From positions 62,001-126,000 of the forward strand of contig NZ_LXEV01000011.1 in the NCBI RefSeq assembly GCF_001654965.1: a stretch of 64,000 nucleotides of DNA, written 5' to 3'. Shown piece by piece: positions 22,102 through 32,690 of the stretch. The notes beneath the pieces are model-generated. The model ran no database searches, was not told where the DNA came from, and saw only the letters and a program-made list of their open reading frames with translations. The DNA comes from Proteus hauseri ATCC 700826. GTDB taxonomy: Bacteria; Pseudomonadota; Gammaproteobacteria; Enterobacterales; Enterobacteriaceae. The translations under genes were made by a program, and so were the position numbers. Each line of letters begins with the position of its first letter. Within the stretch, counting starts at the first letter, position 1.

Positions 22102-24633
22102 ATGTCAAAAGATCCTTTTCAGGATAGAGAAGCAGAAAAATACGCCTCTCCAATTGCAAGTCGCGAATATATTTTAGAAGAAATGAAGAAACGTACTGCG
22201 CCAATGAGTCGTGATGACTTGGCTCAGGCGTTGAAACTTTCAGGCGAAGAAGATCTTGAAGCCTTACGTCGTCGTCTTAGAGCAATGGAGCGTGATGGCC
22301 AGTTAGTCTTTACTCGACGTCAATGTTACGCCTTACCAGAGCGCCTTGATCTTTGGAAAGGCAAAGTAATTGGTCATCGTGATGGATATGGTTTTTTACG
22401 TGCCGAAGGTCAAAAAGATGATCTTTATCTTTCACAAGATGAAATGAAAAAAACCATGCACGGTGATGTTATTCTTGCCCAGCCTTTGGGGATGGATAGA
22501 AAAGGCCGTCGTGAAGGTCGTGTAGTTCGTGTTATTGAGCCAAGAAACAACCAAATTGTAGGTCGATATTTTATTGAGTCAGGTATGGGATTTGTTGTGC
22601 CTGATGATAGTCGTTTAAGCTTTGATATTCTTATCCCTAAAGAAGATATCATGGGTGCGCGCATGGGTAATGTGGTCGTTGTTGAAGTCACAACAAGACC
22701 CACTCGTCGCACTCAGGCCGTGGGGCGTATCGTTGAAATTTTAGGCGAAACAATGGGAACGGGTATTGCGGTAGAAATTGCCCTGCGTACCCATGAAATA
22801 CCATATACTTGGCCAGCACACGTAACAAAAGAAATTGCTGATTTAAAAGAAGAAGTACCTGAATCAGCCAAAGAAGGTCGTGTCGATTTACGTAAGTTGC
22901 CATTAATTACTATTGATGGTGAAGATGCCCGCGATTTCGATGATGCGGTTTATTGTGAACGCAAAAAAGGCGGCGGCTGGCGTTTATGGGTTGCCATTGC
23001 AGATGTGAGCTATTATGTTCGCCCGCAAACGGCGTTAGATACTGAAGCGCGTAGCCGAGGAAACTCTGTTTATTTCCCTTCTCAAGTCGTCCCGATGCTG
23101 CCAGAAGTTCTTTCTAACGGTCTGTGTTCACTTAATCCACAAGTTGACCGTCTCTGTATGGTTTGTGAGATGACGATTTCTGAGCAAGGGCGTTTATCTT
23201 CTTATAAATTCTATGAAGCGGTAATGAGCTCTCATGCTCGGATGACCTACACCAAAGTGTGGAAAATCCTTCAAGGTGATGAAGAGTTACGTGAACATTA
23301 TAAACCTATCGTACAAGATATTGAGCATCTGTATGAGTTATATCAGGCATTAGATATCGCACGCCAACAGCGTGGTGCGATAGGCTTTGAGTCTGAAGAA
23401 GCGAAATTTATCTTCAATGCTGAACGTCGTATTGAACGTATTGAGCCTGTTGTTCGTAATGATGCACATAAATTAATTGAAGAATGCATGATCCTCGCTA
23501 ATATTGCGGCTGCGCGTTTTGTTGAGAAAAATGAAGAGCCTGCGCTTTATCGTATTCATGATAAGCCAAAAGAAGAGAGTGTAATGAATCTACGCTCTGT
23601 CTTTAGCGAGCTAGGCTTAACATTACCTGGTGGTTTAACGCCAGAACCCGCTGATTACGCTCGTGTTATGAAAGAAGTGGAAGAGCGTCCTGATCATGAA
23701 ATGCTACAAACCATGATTTTACGTTCGATGAAACAAGCCATTTATGATCCTGAAAATCGTGGTCATTTTGGCTTGGCACTAAAATCTTATGCACACTTTA
23801 CCTCGCCAATTCGTCGTTACCCTGATTTAGCGTTACACCGTGCAATTAAATATCAAATTGCAAAACAAGAAGGGCATGGGTCACAACGTTGGACACCAAC
23901 AGGTGGCTACCATAGTGATATGGATACCATGTTACAGCTAGGTGAGCACTGTTCATTGACGGAACGTCGTGCTGATGAAGCGACTCGTGATGTAGCGGAT
24001 TGGCTGAAATGCGACTTTATGTTGGATCAAATTGGCCAGCAATTTACAGGTATTATCACCAGCGTAACGGGATTTGGTTTCTTTGTTCGACTAAACGATC
24101 TGTTTATTGATGGCCTGGTGCATGTATCAACATTAAATAATGATTATTATCAATATGATAATGTTGGTCAGCGTTTAATTGGTGAATCATCAGGTCAAGT
24201 CTATCGTCTTGGCGATGAAGTTGAAGTGAAAGTTGAAGCGGTAAGTATGGATGAACGTACTATCGACTTCTCGTTAATTTCAACAACTCGTACAGCACGT
24301 AACCCTGGAAAAACGGCACGAACTCGTGCGTTAAAAGGGGATAAAGACAAGAAAAATGCCAGCAGTAGCAAGTCACGCCGCCGTGATACAAGCAAAGATA
24401 AAAACTTTGAACCTGATAGCGCATTTAAAAAAGGTGCGTCAGGCAATAAAGGAAAAGCTACCGGTAGAGGAAAAACAGCTGGTAAAGATAAAGCAGTTGG
24501 TAAAGATCAAGCAGTAAAAGACCAAGTTGCTAAAGATAAAGCGAGCAGTAAGCGCAAAAAGACTTCATCACAAACCAAAAAGATTGAAGCAAAATTAAAA
24601 GCTAAACGAGCGGCTAAACGCGATAAAGAATAA
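22102..24633 (+). CDS. rnr: Ribonuclease R
   Basis: Processive 3'-to-5' exoribonuclease able to degrade structured RNA, used in rRNA quality control and trans-translation. The 843 residues have an N-terminal helix-turn-helix region, two cold-shock domains (about 80-220), the RNB catalytic domain with [13 protein letters not shown] (about 272-285) and [12 protein letters not shown], an S1 domain (about 645-725), and a Lys-rich tail with repeated KDKA/KDQ units. ATGs stand at 22099 and 22102; the second lies 5 bases after GGAGG and matches the E. coli start, so it is chosen. Confidence 0.96.
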   Translation: MSKDPFQDREAEKYASPIASREYILEEMKKRTAPMSRDDLAQALKLSGEEDLEALRRRLRAMERDGQLVFTRRQCYALPERLDLWKGKVIGHRDGYGFLRAEGQKDDLYLSQDEMKKTMHGDVILAQPLGMDRKGRREGRVVRVIEPRNNQIVGRYFIESGMGFVVPDDSRLSFDILIPKEDIMGARMGNVVVVEVTTRPTRRTQAVGRIVEILGETMGTGIAVEIALRTHEIPYTWPAHVTKEIADLKEEVPESAKEGRVDLRKLPLITIDGEDARDFDDAVYCERKKGGGWRLWVAIADVSYYVRPQTALDTEARSRGNSVYFPSQVVPMLPEVLSNGLCSLNPQVDRLCMVCEMTISEQGRLSSYKFYEAVMSSHARMTYTKVWKILQGDEELREHYKPIVQDIEHLYELYQALDIARQQRGAIGFESEEAKFIFNAERRIERIEPVVRNDAHKLIEECMILANIAAARFVEKNEEPALYRIHDKPKEESVMNLRSVFSELGLTLPGGLTPEPADYARVMKEVEERPDHEMLQTMILRSMKQAIYDPENRGHFGLALKSYAHFTSPIRRYPDLALHRAIKYQIAKQEGHGSQRWTPTGGYHSDMDTMLQLGEHCSLTERRADEATRDVADWLKCDFMLDQIGQQFTGIITSVTGFGFFVRLNDLFIDGLVHVSTLNNDYYQYDNVGQRLIGESSGQVYRLGDEVEVKVEAVSMDERTIDFSLISTTRTARNPGKTARTRALKGDKDKKNASSSKSRRRDTSKDKNFEPDSAFKKGASGNKGKATGRGKTAGKDKAVGKDQAVKDQVAKDKASSKRKKTSSQTKKIEAKLKAKRAAKRDKE

Positions 24634-24670
24634 GTTTAGTAAGCTATTTAGCGAAAGTTGTTATCTATAA

Positions 24671-24694
24671 AAAAGGCGGGAACTCCGCCTTTTA
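24671..24694 (+). terminator. Intrinsic terminator after rnr
   Basis: AAAAGGCGG and CCGCCTTTT enclose a 5-base loop just past rnr. rlmB starts 43 bases further on, so the hairpin may only attenuate it. Confidence 0.75.
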
Positions 24695-24735
24695 TCTGTT
24701 ATTGTGCCTTTTATTTTTTACGAGTAGAAAACGCT

Positions 24736-25479
24736 ATGAGCGAAGAAATTATTTATGGGATCCATGCTGTAAAAGCATTATTAGAGAGTGATCCTACGCG
24801 TTTCAAAGAAGTTTATGTATTAAAAGGGCGTGAAGATCGTCGTTTAACGCCGGTTATTCATGAACTAGAAGCGCAAGGTATTTTAGTTCAAATCGCAAAC
24901 CGTCAGTGGCTTGATAGCCAAACGGAAGGGGCTGTACACCAAGGTATTATTGCTAAAGTAAAACAAGGTCGTCAGTATCAAGAACAAGACTTACCTGATT
25001 TATTAGCAAAAGTAGAAACACCTTTTTTACTGATATTAGATGGTGTAACAGATCCGCATAATTTAGGCGCATGTTTACGTAGCGCAGATGCTGCTGGTGT
25101 TCATGCGGTAATTGTTCCTAAAGACCGTTCTGCACAATTAAATGCCACAGCAAAAAAAGTGGCATGTGGTGCAGCTGAAAGCGTACCTCTAATTAAAGTG
25201 ACTAACCTTGCACGTACATTACGTTTTCTACAAGAAGAGAATGTGTGGATTGTGGGCACTGCGGGTGAAGCCGATCACACCTTATATCAAAGTAAACTGA
25301 CAGGTCCTTTGGCATTGGTGATGGGTGCCGAAGGTGAAGGTATGCGTCGTTTAACTCGCGAGCATTGTGATGAGCTGATTAGTATTCCAATGGCAGGTTC
25401 AGTTTCTTCATTAAACGTCTCTGTCGCGACAGGTGTTTGCTTATTTGAAGCCATGCGCCAACGAATCGCAGTGAAATAA
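24736..25479 (+). CDS. rlmB: 23S rRNA (guanosine-2'-O-)-methyltransferase RlmB
   Basis: SPOUT methyltransferase that methylates Gm2251 in the peptidyl-tRNA binding loop of 23S rRNA. The 247 residues have the N-terminal L30-like substrate-binding domain and the SPOUT motifs [26 protein letters not shown] and [16 protein letters not shown], the last holding the knot. The frame extends upstream through the terminator, but the ATG at 24736 aligns with the E. coli start. Confidence 0.96.
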   Translation: MSEEIIYGIHAVKALLESDPTRFKEVYVLKGREDRRLTPVIHELEAQGILVQIANRQWLDSQTEGAVHQGIIAKVKQGRQYQEQDLPDLLAKVETPFLLILDGVTDPHNLGACLRSADAAGVHAVIVPKDRSAQLNATAKKVACGAAESVPLIKVTNLARTLRFLQEENVWIVGTAGEADHTLYQSKLTGPLALVMGAEGEGMRRLTREHCDELISIPMAGSVSSLNVSVATGVCLFEAMRQRIAVK

Positions 25480-25500
25480 ATTATTAGCGCGTTTTATTCA

Positions 25501-25538
25501 CTATACTCCCTTGAGTTTTATTAGCAGCGGGGGTATAG
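25501..25538 (+). other. Hairpin between rlmB and rpsF
   Basis: CTATACTCCC (25501-25510) pairs with GGGGGTATAG (25529-25538) with one G-T. A T6 run follows only 12 bases later, so this is either a poor terminator of rlmB or the 5' part of the rpsF leader. TATACT at 25502-25507 could be a -10 element. Confidence 0.4.
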
Positions 25539-25580
25539 TTACGCGTCAATTTTTTCAGTCACAACTTAAACAAGTTCCTT

Positions 25581-25615
25581 GCCTCCATGGGTGGTGACTG
25601 ACCCTGACAGGAGGC
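25581..25615 (+). promoter_or_regulatory. Candidate ribosomal-protein leader (S6:S18 binding) of rpsF
   Basis: GCCTCC (25581-25586) pairs with GGAGGC (25610-25615), and inside it GGGT (25589-25592) with ACCC (25601-25604), ending 27 bases before the rpsF start. rpsF mRNA leaders that bind the S6:S18 complex for autoregulation are known in many bacteria. The fit to that structure is by position and shape only. Confidence 0.45.
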
Positions 25616-25621
25616 TGATAA

Positions 25622-26038
<417 letters not shown>

Positions 26039-26046
26039 TTAGTGCT

Positions 26047-26596
<550 letters not shown>

Positions 26597-26636
26597 TAGG
26601 TATATAGTCCATTAATGACTTATAGAGGATAAGGTA

Positions 26637-27086
26637 ATGCAAATTATTCTGCTTGATAAAGTAGCGAATCTGGGTAGCCTGGGTGATCAGGTTAACGTAA
26701 AATCGGGCTATGCTCGTAACTATTTAATCCCACAAGGTAAAGCTGTTTCTGCGACTAAGAAAAACATTGAGTTTTTCGAAGCGCGTCGTGCTGAGTTAGA
26801 AGCTAAATTAGCTGAAACTTTAGCAGCAGCTGAAGCTCGTGCAGCGAAAATCAATGCACTGGGTTCAGTCACCATCAGCTCTAAAGCGGGTGACGAAGGT
26901 AAACTGTTTGGTTCTATCGGTACACGTGACATTGCTGATGCAGTAACTGCAGCTGGCGTTGAAATGTGTAAGAGCGAAGTTCGCCTACCAAATGGCGTTC
27001 TGCGTACTACTGGTGACCACGAAGTTCACTTCCAAGTTCACAGTGATGTATTCGCTGAACTGAATGTCATCATCGTTGCTGAATAA
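26637..27086 (+). CDS. rplI: 50S ribosomal protein L9
   Basis: Two-domain protein at the base of the L1 stalk that restrains frameshifting. The 149 residues have the N-terminal domain [19 protein letters not shown], the long connecting helix (about 40-75) and the C-terminal rRNA-binding domain. AGAGGATAAGG precedes the ATG. Last gene of the operon, with a strong terminator after it. Confidence 0.98.
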   Translation: MQIILLDKVANLGSLGDQVNVKSGYARNYLIPQGKAVSATKKNIEFFEARRAELEAKLAETLAAAEARAAKINALGSVTISSKAGDEGKLFGSIGTRDIADAVTAAGVEMCKSEVRLPNGVLRTTGDHEVHFQVHSDVFAELNVIIVAE

Positions 27087-27116
27087 TCTTTAGATTATTG
27101 AGTTTGATGTTGATAG

Positions 27117-27145
27117 AAAAAACGCCAGCTTAGCTGGCGTTTTTC
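27117..27145. terminator. Bidirectional terminator between rplI and oapA
   Basis: AACGCCAGC and GCTGGCGTT around TTA, with an A tract before and a T tract after, so it can serve rplI on the plus strand and oapA on the minus strand. Confidence 0.9.
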
Positions 27146-27173
27146 TTTTGGTGCAAACTTAACTAATTAATAT

Positions 27174-27836
27174 CTATGGTGTACGGTAATAGCTACCATC
27201 ACTTAAACGTGTAAATGTAATCGCTGTACCTGCACTATTTGTTACTTCTAACATGCTGATATCTCCCTGTGGATTACGTTGTAAACGAATTGTTTGACCA
27301 GCACGCAGTTGGCTAAGTGATTTTTGTTGATCTTCTGATTTCGCCATTGCAAACGCATCATTTACGGGAAGTTGGTTATCTCTAAACAATTGAGCCAGTG
27401 TTTGTCCTTCTCGAATGGTATAGGTTTTCCATGGTTCAACAGTGGTTGGCTCTTCAGATGGCTGTGTTGGTGGCGTTGTCACATCATTGGCTGTATTGTT
27501 ATCACTAGTGGATGGAACATTAATATTGGCTGAACCTTGATCCTCATTTAAGCTATCTGGAGCTGTGGGTAATGTGGTTTGATCGTTAAGATTGTTCACT
27601 GAAGGAGCAATAGGAACAGGAAGATCCTGTGTTAAAGACGGTGTTTGAGGTGTCGAATTGTTATCTTCACTTGTCGGTAAGAAGTATACGACCAGCAAAA
27701 TAGCAGCAATAGCAAGTATTGCTTTACGATGTAAACCAGGGAATTTGCCCATATTCACCTCATGACTAGACTGCACATTGGTATTATTTGTTGTAACTTC
27801 TGTTTTATTTCTTGTAGCCATACTAGCACGAACCAT
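27174..27836 (-). CDS. oapA: OapA/YtfB-family LysM-like cell-division protein
   Basis: YtfB in E. coli and OapA in Haemophilus are membrane-anchored glycan-binding proteins linked to division and surface properties. The 220 residues have a cytoplasmic N-terminus with the family's FPGLHRKA motif just before one membrane helix (about 38-55). A Pro/Thr/Asn-rich linker follows (about 56-130), then a C-terminal OapA domain (YTIREGQTLAQLFRDNQLP; LRAGQTIRL). AGGA lies close before the ATG at 27836. Position after rplI is as in E. coli. The upstream gene runs the same way with a 60-base gap. Confidence 0.85.
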   Translation of the reverse strand: MVRASMATRNKTEVTTNNTNVQSSHEVNMGKFPGLHRKAILAIAAILLVVYFLPTSEDNNSTPQTPSLTQDLPVPIAPSVNNLNDQTTLPTAPDSLNEDQGSANINVPSTSDNNTANDVTTPPTQPSEEPTTVEPWKTYTIREGQTLAQLFRDNQLPVNDAFAMAKSEDQQKSLSQLRAGQTIRLQRNPQGDISMLEVTNSAGTAITFTRLSDGSYYRTP

Positions 27837-27896
27837 GATCCTAACTCGCTCCCTGATTTCTTTTCAGAATTATCTATCCATTTTTGACTGACTATA

Positions 27897-29585
27897 TTAT
27901 TTACCATCCTGATAATGAACTAAAAATTGCTTAATACGCTGATAGGTATCGTTATTGGTTTCTATGGTTAATGCATTACTCAATTCACTATAGAAATCAT
28001 GAGGCAATAACACCTCAGACCAAGAGGAAAGCGCGTTAAGAGCCATATTTCTGTCACGTAGTGTTGAACTGCGTAACTGTCTTTTTATCAGCGACCAACC
28101 TATACCAGGAAAACCACCAAGATCTTGCATTATATATTCAACGGCATGATGGAGTTTATATTCAGGGGGGGGTGTTATTAATGGTTCATCTCTGCTGTTT
28201 AATGCTGTTAAATCAATTTGTTGCTCTGCAAGTTTGACTACTCGTTCTATTTTATGAGAAGAGTCTGTTTGCATTAATTGATACCACCAATCTGAATGAG
28301 GTTTATCTTTTTGTAATGAAAAGAGAAGCTCCCAGATATCAAGGCGAAGGGATTTTGCGACAAGACTTGCTTGATAATTTTGATGACGCGAAGTGCTTTG
28401 TAATGCGCCAATAATCAGGTTCGCCCATTCTGGCTTTTGAATAACCTGTTGTGACAATGCCATAATTTGTTGTTGGCAACGATCATTCCACCCTAATGTT
28501 TCTAACAATATCCAGTCTTCACCACTATTTTGTACAAAATCAGTTATTTCACAGACACAATAGAGCAGTTTTAATTCTTTTGCTGGCATAGCATTGACTT
28601 GTGAAATAAAGACTTTACATGTTTCTGCACCTTGCTGGTAATCATAAATATCTTTTGCCGGCCCACCATTTAGTAAGGCACGCAAAATATCACTACAACC
28701 TAATAGTAACGCTGTATTTAAAGGTTGTGTGTTGAGCATTGCTAACATTGTCCCTTTTACTGCGCAATCATAAGCAACATACTCTGTCATCACATTGTTT
28801 TTATAGCCTTGAGTTAGTATCCAGTAACAATGTTCAACAGTAAGAGCTTGAGGTAAATGCTCGATATATTGAATTCTTCCCCATCCCTTTGTACGTTGTC
28901 CAATAGGTAATAAAAATGGGTGAAATTCATCATAAGAAAGACGCTTTTTCAGTGAGATAATTGAGTAAAGCGTAAATTCAGGATGTAGCATAAAAAGCAT
29001 TAATAGGCGTTGAGAAAGGCTATCAGAAAAATGACTTAATAGTGCAAGGGCAATTTTAATCGGATTTTGATCTGGGCTTTTAGTTAAGATCCACAAGAAT
29101 AATTGATAATAAATATCGTTTTTAGCAATATTATTGTCTTGTTCTAGTTTGAGTATGAGTAGAGGAAGATAAGTGATAGGTGCTAATTTATCTTGGCAAA
29201 GCATAGTATAAAAAAATGAGAGATTATCTTTATCAGGTAAAACAATCGCTTGTTTAATTGCGTTATAAATCAGATCGGCAAATTCTTCACAATGCTTATC
29301 AGAAGGGTACTGTTCTATTGAGCGGCCAATACGCTGATGCAAAATAAGACCTTCTCTTGCACCTGCCGACCAACTAAAAGCAACAGAAGCGTTGTATTTA
29401 TCAGGCTTTTTTGGTGCTTCTGATAATAAATTTAACGCATCGGGCAATGGTGAATCGCCTATTTCATAAGGTTGTAAACGCGAGAAAAGCGAAGGAACTA
29501 ATAATGAGGAGATCTCAGGAAAATCGAGAGTAAACGCAATTGGCACAGATGAGTTACCAAAAATTTTATCGAGCCAATTAGCCAT
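27897..29585 (-). CDS. Uncharacterised 562-residue alpha-helical protein
   Basis: I do not recognise this protein. There is no signal peptide and no membrane helix, so it is probably cytoplasmic. Much of it reads as amphipathic helices rich in Leu, Gln and Ile, and the last 60 residues (LRSSTLRDRNMALNALSSW) look like a HEAT or armadillo-type repeat, so a helical-repeat scaffold is possible. Cysteines are scattered, without a metal or active-site motif. An AGGA site lies 7 bases before the ATG. It is upstream of oapA on the same strand and may share its transcript. E. coli has no gene here. Confidence 0.75.
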   Translation of the reverse strand: MANWLDKIFGNSSVPIAFTLDFPEISSLLVPSLFSRLQPYEIGDSPLPDALNLLSEAPKKPDKYNASVAFSWSAGAREGLILHQRIGRSIEQYPSDKHCEEFADLIYNAIKQAIVLPDKDNLSFFYTMLCQDKLAPITYLPLLILKLEQDNNIAKNDIYYQLFLWILTKSPDQNPIKIALALLSHFSDSLSQRLLMLFMLHPEFTLYSIISLKKRLSYDEFHPFLLPIGQRTKGWGRIQYIEHLPQALTVEHCYWILTQGYKNNVMTEYVAYDCAVKGTMLAMLNTQPLNTALLLGCSDILRALLNGGPAKDIYDYQQGAETCKVFISQVNAMPAKELKLLYCVCEITDFVQNSGEDWILLETLGWNDRCQQQIMALSQQVIQKPEWANLIIGALQSTSRHQNYQASLVAKSLRLDIWELLFSLQKDKPHSDWWYQLMQTDSSHKIERVVKLAEQQIDLTALNSRDEPLITPPPEYKLHHAVEYIMQDLGGFPGIGWSLIKRQLRSSTLRDRNMALNALSSWSEVLLPHDFYSELSNALTIETNNDTYQRIKQFLVHYQDGK

Positions 29586-29782
29586 AATATGTCCTATTCA
29601 TTTCGTCCTCTTAGTATAACTTTAGTGGAAAATAGACAAGATGGATAAAAATAAGGCAGAAAAAGTAGAGCATCGCTAAAAAATAACATCAAAAAAGATC
29701 ATCATAGAGATGAGATATAAAAATTTCTTCAAAAAAACTAGTCATCAAAATAAAAAAGCGCTACATTATCGCAACTCCATAT

Positions 29783-29797
29783 TGTTATATTATAACA
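29783..29797. promoter_or_regulatory. Zur operator before rpmE2
   Basis: TGTTATATTATAACA is a perfect 15-base palindrome around a central T and matches the core of enterobacterial Zur boxes (TGTTATANTATAACA). It lies 27 bases before the L31B start. The three genes after it are known Zur targets elsewhere, so repression by zinc-loaded Zur is a well-supported inference. Confidence 0.85.
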
Positions 29798-29824
29798 TTA
29801 CATAAAATATAAGAGAGATTGATA

Positions 29825-30073
29825 ATGAAATCAGGTATCCATCCACAATATCGTACTGTCATCTTTCATGACACAAGCGCTGACGCTTATTTTAAAGTGG
29901 GCTCAACGATTAAAACGGAAAAAACTATTGAATATGAAGGGCAAACTTACCCTTACATTACGCTTGATGTCTCTTCTCAATCACATCCGTTTTATACCGG
30001 AAAACAAAAAACACATTCTCAAGAGGGTAATGTGGCTCGCTTTAACAAGCGTTTTGGTCGTTTTATTAATTAA
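29825..30073 (+). CDS. rpmE2: 50S ribosomal protein L31 type B (zinc-independent)
   Basis: Paralogue of L31 made in zinc starvation. It replaces the zinc-ribbon form on the ribosome and frees its zinc. The 82 residues contain the type B signature ([45 protein letters not shown]) and have no cysteine at all. The frame starts two codons earlier at a TTG, but the ATG at 29825, after AGAGAG, matches E. coli YkgM. First gene of the Zur-controlled operon. Confidence 0.96.
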   Translation: MKSGIHPQYRTVIFHDTSADAYFKVGSTIKTEKTIEYEGQTYPYITLDVSSQSHPFYTGKQKTHSQEGNVARFNKRFGRFIN

Positions 30074-30091
30074 TTAGAGCAGGGAAAAAAC

Positions 30092-30217
30092 ATGCAGGTA
30101 TTAAGTTCACTAAGAAGTGCTAAGCAGCGTCATCCGGATTGCAAAGTAGTACGCCGTCGTGGTCGTATTTATGTCATTTGTAAATCTAATCCTCGTTTTA
30201 AAGCCGTTCAGGGGTGA
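30092..30217 (+). CDS. rpmJ2: 50S ribosomal protein L36 type B (zinc-independent)
   Basis: 41-residue paralogue of L36 that lacks two of the zinc ligands of the standard form (only C17 and C30 remain). It starts [17 protein letters not shown] and ends NPRFKAVQG, about five basic residues shorter than E. coli YkgO, whose tail is RKKKR. AGGGAAA precedes the ATG. It starts 18 bases after rpmE2 and its stop is 1 base before the zinT ATG, so all three are one operon. Confidence 0.95.
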   Translation: MQVLSSLRSAKQRHPDCKVVRRRGRIYVICKSNPRFKAVQG

Positions 30218-30218
30218 G

Positions 30219-30869
30219 ATGATGCAAAAACCATTTCTTTCTTGTGTATTAATTATGGGATTACTGGGTTCGACAATGTCGGTGTTGGCTCATGGACATC
30301 ATCATGAAAAGCAAAAAACTCAAGCTCAACGTGATGCTGCTAATGGAATTTTTGAGGACAAGGATGTTCTTGATCGCCAATTAAGTGATTGGGAAGGTGT
30401 ATGGCAATCTGTTGAGCCTTATTTACGTAGCGGCGAACTAGATGTTGTTTTACAAGCTAAAGCCGAAGCTAAAAAGGATAAAACTGTAGAAGAGTATCGT
30501 GCTTATTATGCACAAGGTTATAAATCAGATGTAGATATGATTGGTATTGAAAATAACATCATTGAGTTTCATCGTGGTGAAAATGTCGCAAGTTGTGAAT
30601 ATCATTATGATGGTTATCGTATTTTAAATTATACATCAGGTAAAAAAGGGGTACGTTATCTCTTTAGATGTGATGACTCGAAAAGCCAAGCACCTAAGTT
30701 TATTCAATTTAGCGACCATATTATCGCGCCTGAAAAAGCAGAACATTTTCATCTTTATATGGGGAATATCTCACAAGATGAATTACTCAAAGAGCTGACT
30801 CATTGGCCAACGTATTATCCTTATTCAATGAAAGGGGACGATATTGTGCATGAAATGCTACATCATTAA
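30219..30869 (+). CDS. zinT: Periplasmic zinc-binding protein ZinT
   Basis: Zinc chaperone induced in zinc limitation that passes zinc to ZnuA in the periplasm. The 216 residues have a signal peptide (cleavage after about VLA, residue 22), a His-rich start to the mature protein (HGHHH), and the YodA/ZinT domain (LSDWEGVWQSVEPYL; GIENNIIEFHRG). Zinc-ligand histidines lie in SDHIIAPEKAEHFHLYMGN. A second ATG at 30222 is equally possible. Position directly after rpmE2-rpmJ2 joins ribosomal zinc sparing with zinc capture. Confidence 0.95.
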   Translation: MMQKPFLSCVLIMGLLGSTMSVLAHGHHHEKQKTQAQRDAANGIFEDKDVLDRQLSDWEGVWQSVEPYLRSGELDVVLQAKAEAKKDKTVEEYRAYYAQGYKSDVDMIGIENNIIEFHRGENVASCEYHYDGYRILNYTSGKKGVRYLFRCDDSKSQAPKFIQFSDHIIAPEKAEHFHLYMGNISQDELLKELTHWPTYYPYSMKGDDIVHEMLHH

Positions 30870-30925
30870 TAAAATATGATGATTATAGTATTGTGAAGCA
30901 TTTAAAAAGGGATGGGCTAATATTC

Positions 30926-30958
30926 AATCCCTCGATGAAAATATCGAGGGATTTTTTA
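30926..30958 (+). terminator. Intrinsic terminator after zinT
   Basis: AATCCCTCGAT (30926-30936) pairs with ATCGAGGGATT (30943-30953) and runs into T6. Confidence 0.9.
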
Positions 30959-30969
30959 GTAAAAACGAG

Positions 30970-32418
30970 TTATAGCCCTTGGCAAAGATATTTCATTTCC
31001 ATGTAATCTTCAATTCCGTGTTCTGAGCCTTCGCGGCCTAAACCTGATTGTTTAATTCCACCAAAAGGGGCAACTTCATTGGAAATTAATCCGGTATTTA
31101 TACCAACCATACCATATTCTAAATTTTCAGCTACACGCCAAATACGTTGTGGATTTTCACTATAAAAATAAGCGGCGAGACCATAAATAGTATTATTGGC
31201 TAAATGCACCACTTCATCTTCATGTTCAAAAATAACTAAGGGTGCAACAGGCCCAAAAATCTCTTCTTCAAGAATGTGACTATCGGCAGGAACATTGCCT
31301 ACAACCGTTGGTTGAAAGAAATTTTCACCCGCAGCATGCGCTTCACCACCACAAAGTAATGTTGCACCACGTTTTAAGGTATCAGCAAGTAAAGATCGTG
31401 ATTTTTCAACTGCTTTACGATTAATTAAAGGTCCAATAGTCACGCCATCTTCAAAGCCATTACCAACTTTGAGCTTTTTAACGGCCGCGACAAGGCGTTC
31501 ACTGAATTGGGCATATACATCTTTATGAATATAAAAACGATTAGCACAAACGCAGGTTTGCCCTGCATTACGGAATTTAGCTCCCATCGCACCTTCAACG
31601 GCTTTATCAATATCCGCGTCGTCAAAAACGATAAAAGGTGCGTTGCCACCTAATTCAAGAGAAACTTTTTTTACGCTATCAGAACATTGACGCATTAATA
31701 AGCGACCAACCCCAGTTGAACCTGTAAAGCTTAATTTGCGAACACGATTATCAGAGGTGAATATTTCACCAATTTTAACGGCATCACCTGTAACAATATT
31801 AATTACCCCAGCAGGAATACCTGCTTGAGAGGCTAATTCTGCTAATGCTAATGCGGTATAGGGAGTTTCGTTGGCAGGTTTTATCACCATAGTACAACCT
31901 GCCGCTAATGCTGGAGCTGCTTTTCTGGTGATCATGGCCGCAGGGAAGTTCCACGGTGTGATAGCTGCACAAACACCAATGCCTTGTTTTATCACCATTA
32001 AACGCTTATCCGCAGAAGGTGATGGAATTATCTCACCGTTTGTTCTTTTACCTTGTTCTGCAAACCATTCAATAAAAGAAGCGGCATAGGTGATTTCACC
32101 TTCTGCTTCAGAAACGGGTTTACCTTGCTCAAAAGTCATTAGTTCAGCTAGTGTGCGTTTATTTTCACTGATTAATCTAAACCAATTTTGCAACAAGATT
32201 GCTCGTTGATGAGCAGTTAATGCGCGCCATTTAGGTAATGCTTTTTGTGCAGCATCGACAGCGGCTTTTGCTTCTTCTGTTGCCATATTTGGCACAGTAC
32301 CAAGAAGAGCACCTGTTGCAGGGTCAATAACATTTACCTTGTCTTTATTGTTGGCATCACACCAAAGACCATCAATATAACCTTGTTCACGGAAATAGGG
32401 ATTTGCAGTTATCTTCAC
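30970..32418 (-). CDS. gabD: Succinate-semialdehyde dehydrogenase (NAD(P)+), GabD type
   Basis: Aldehyde dehydrogenase that oxidises succinate semialdehyde to succinate at the end of the 4-aminobutyrate pathway. The 482 residues match E. coli GabD in length and motifs: TPWNFPAAMITRKAAPALA, the cofactor loop FTGSTGVGR, catalytic Glu in LELGGNAPFIV, catalytic Cys in NAGQTCVCANR, and the C-terminal PFGGIKQSGLGREGSEHG. The start is GTG at 32418 with AGAGG upstream. No gabT or gabP lies beside it, so the substrate is inferred from sequence only; another semialdehyde is possible. Confidence 0.85.
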   Translation of the reverse strand: MKITANPYFREQGYIDGLWCDANNKDKVNVIDPATGALLGTVPNMATEEAKAAVDAAQKALPKWRALTAHQRAILLQNWFRLISENKRTLAELMTFEQGKPVSEAEGEITYAASFIEWFAEQGKRTNGEIIPSPSADKRLMVIKQGIGVCAAITPWNFPAAMITRKAAPALAAGCTMVIKPANETPYTALALAELASQAGIPAGVINIVTGDAVKIGEIFTSDNRVRKLSFTGSTGVGRLLMRQCSDSVKKVSLELGGNAPFIVFDDADIDKAVEGAMGAKFRNAGQTCVCANRFYIHKDVYAQFSERLVAAVKKLKVGNGFEDGVTIGPLINRKAVEKSRSLLADTLKRGATLLCGGEAHAAGENFFQPTVVGNVPADSHILEEEIFGPVAPLVIFEHEDEVVHLANNTIYGLAAYFYSENPQRIWRVAENLEYGMVGINTGLISNEVAPFGGIKQSGLGREGSEHGIEDYMEMKYLCQGL

Positions 32419-32690
32419 TTAATACCTCTTTGAACACTTATATATTGATATTTAGCACTGAATTAACAGGACTACGTAGTTTTATGCCTGCTTGTAATTA
32501 TATGCCGGTGTTTTAATGTTGTGAAAAAAAGAGTGAAATTTTTCGGCTAAAAGTATTAAAAAACGTGATAAAGCGAAGAAAATACCCCTGTTTTCGATGA
32601 ATAACCGTTATAAGTTTAGGCTGGCGGTTTACGCTGTACCTTCCCACTGTTATTCTTGGCATTAACATCCATAAAAAACAGGTATTTTTC

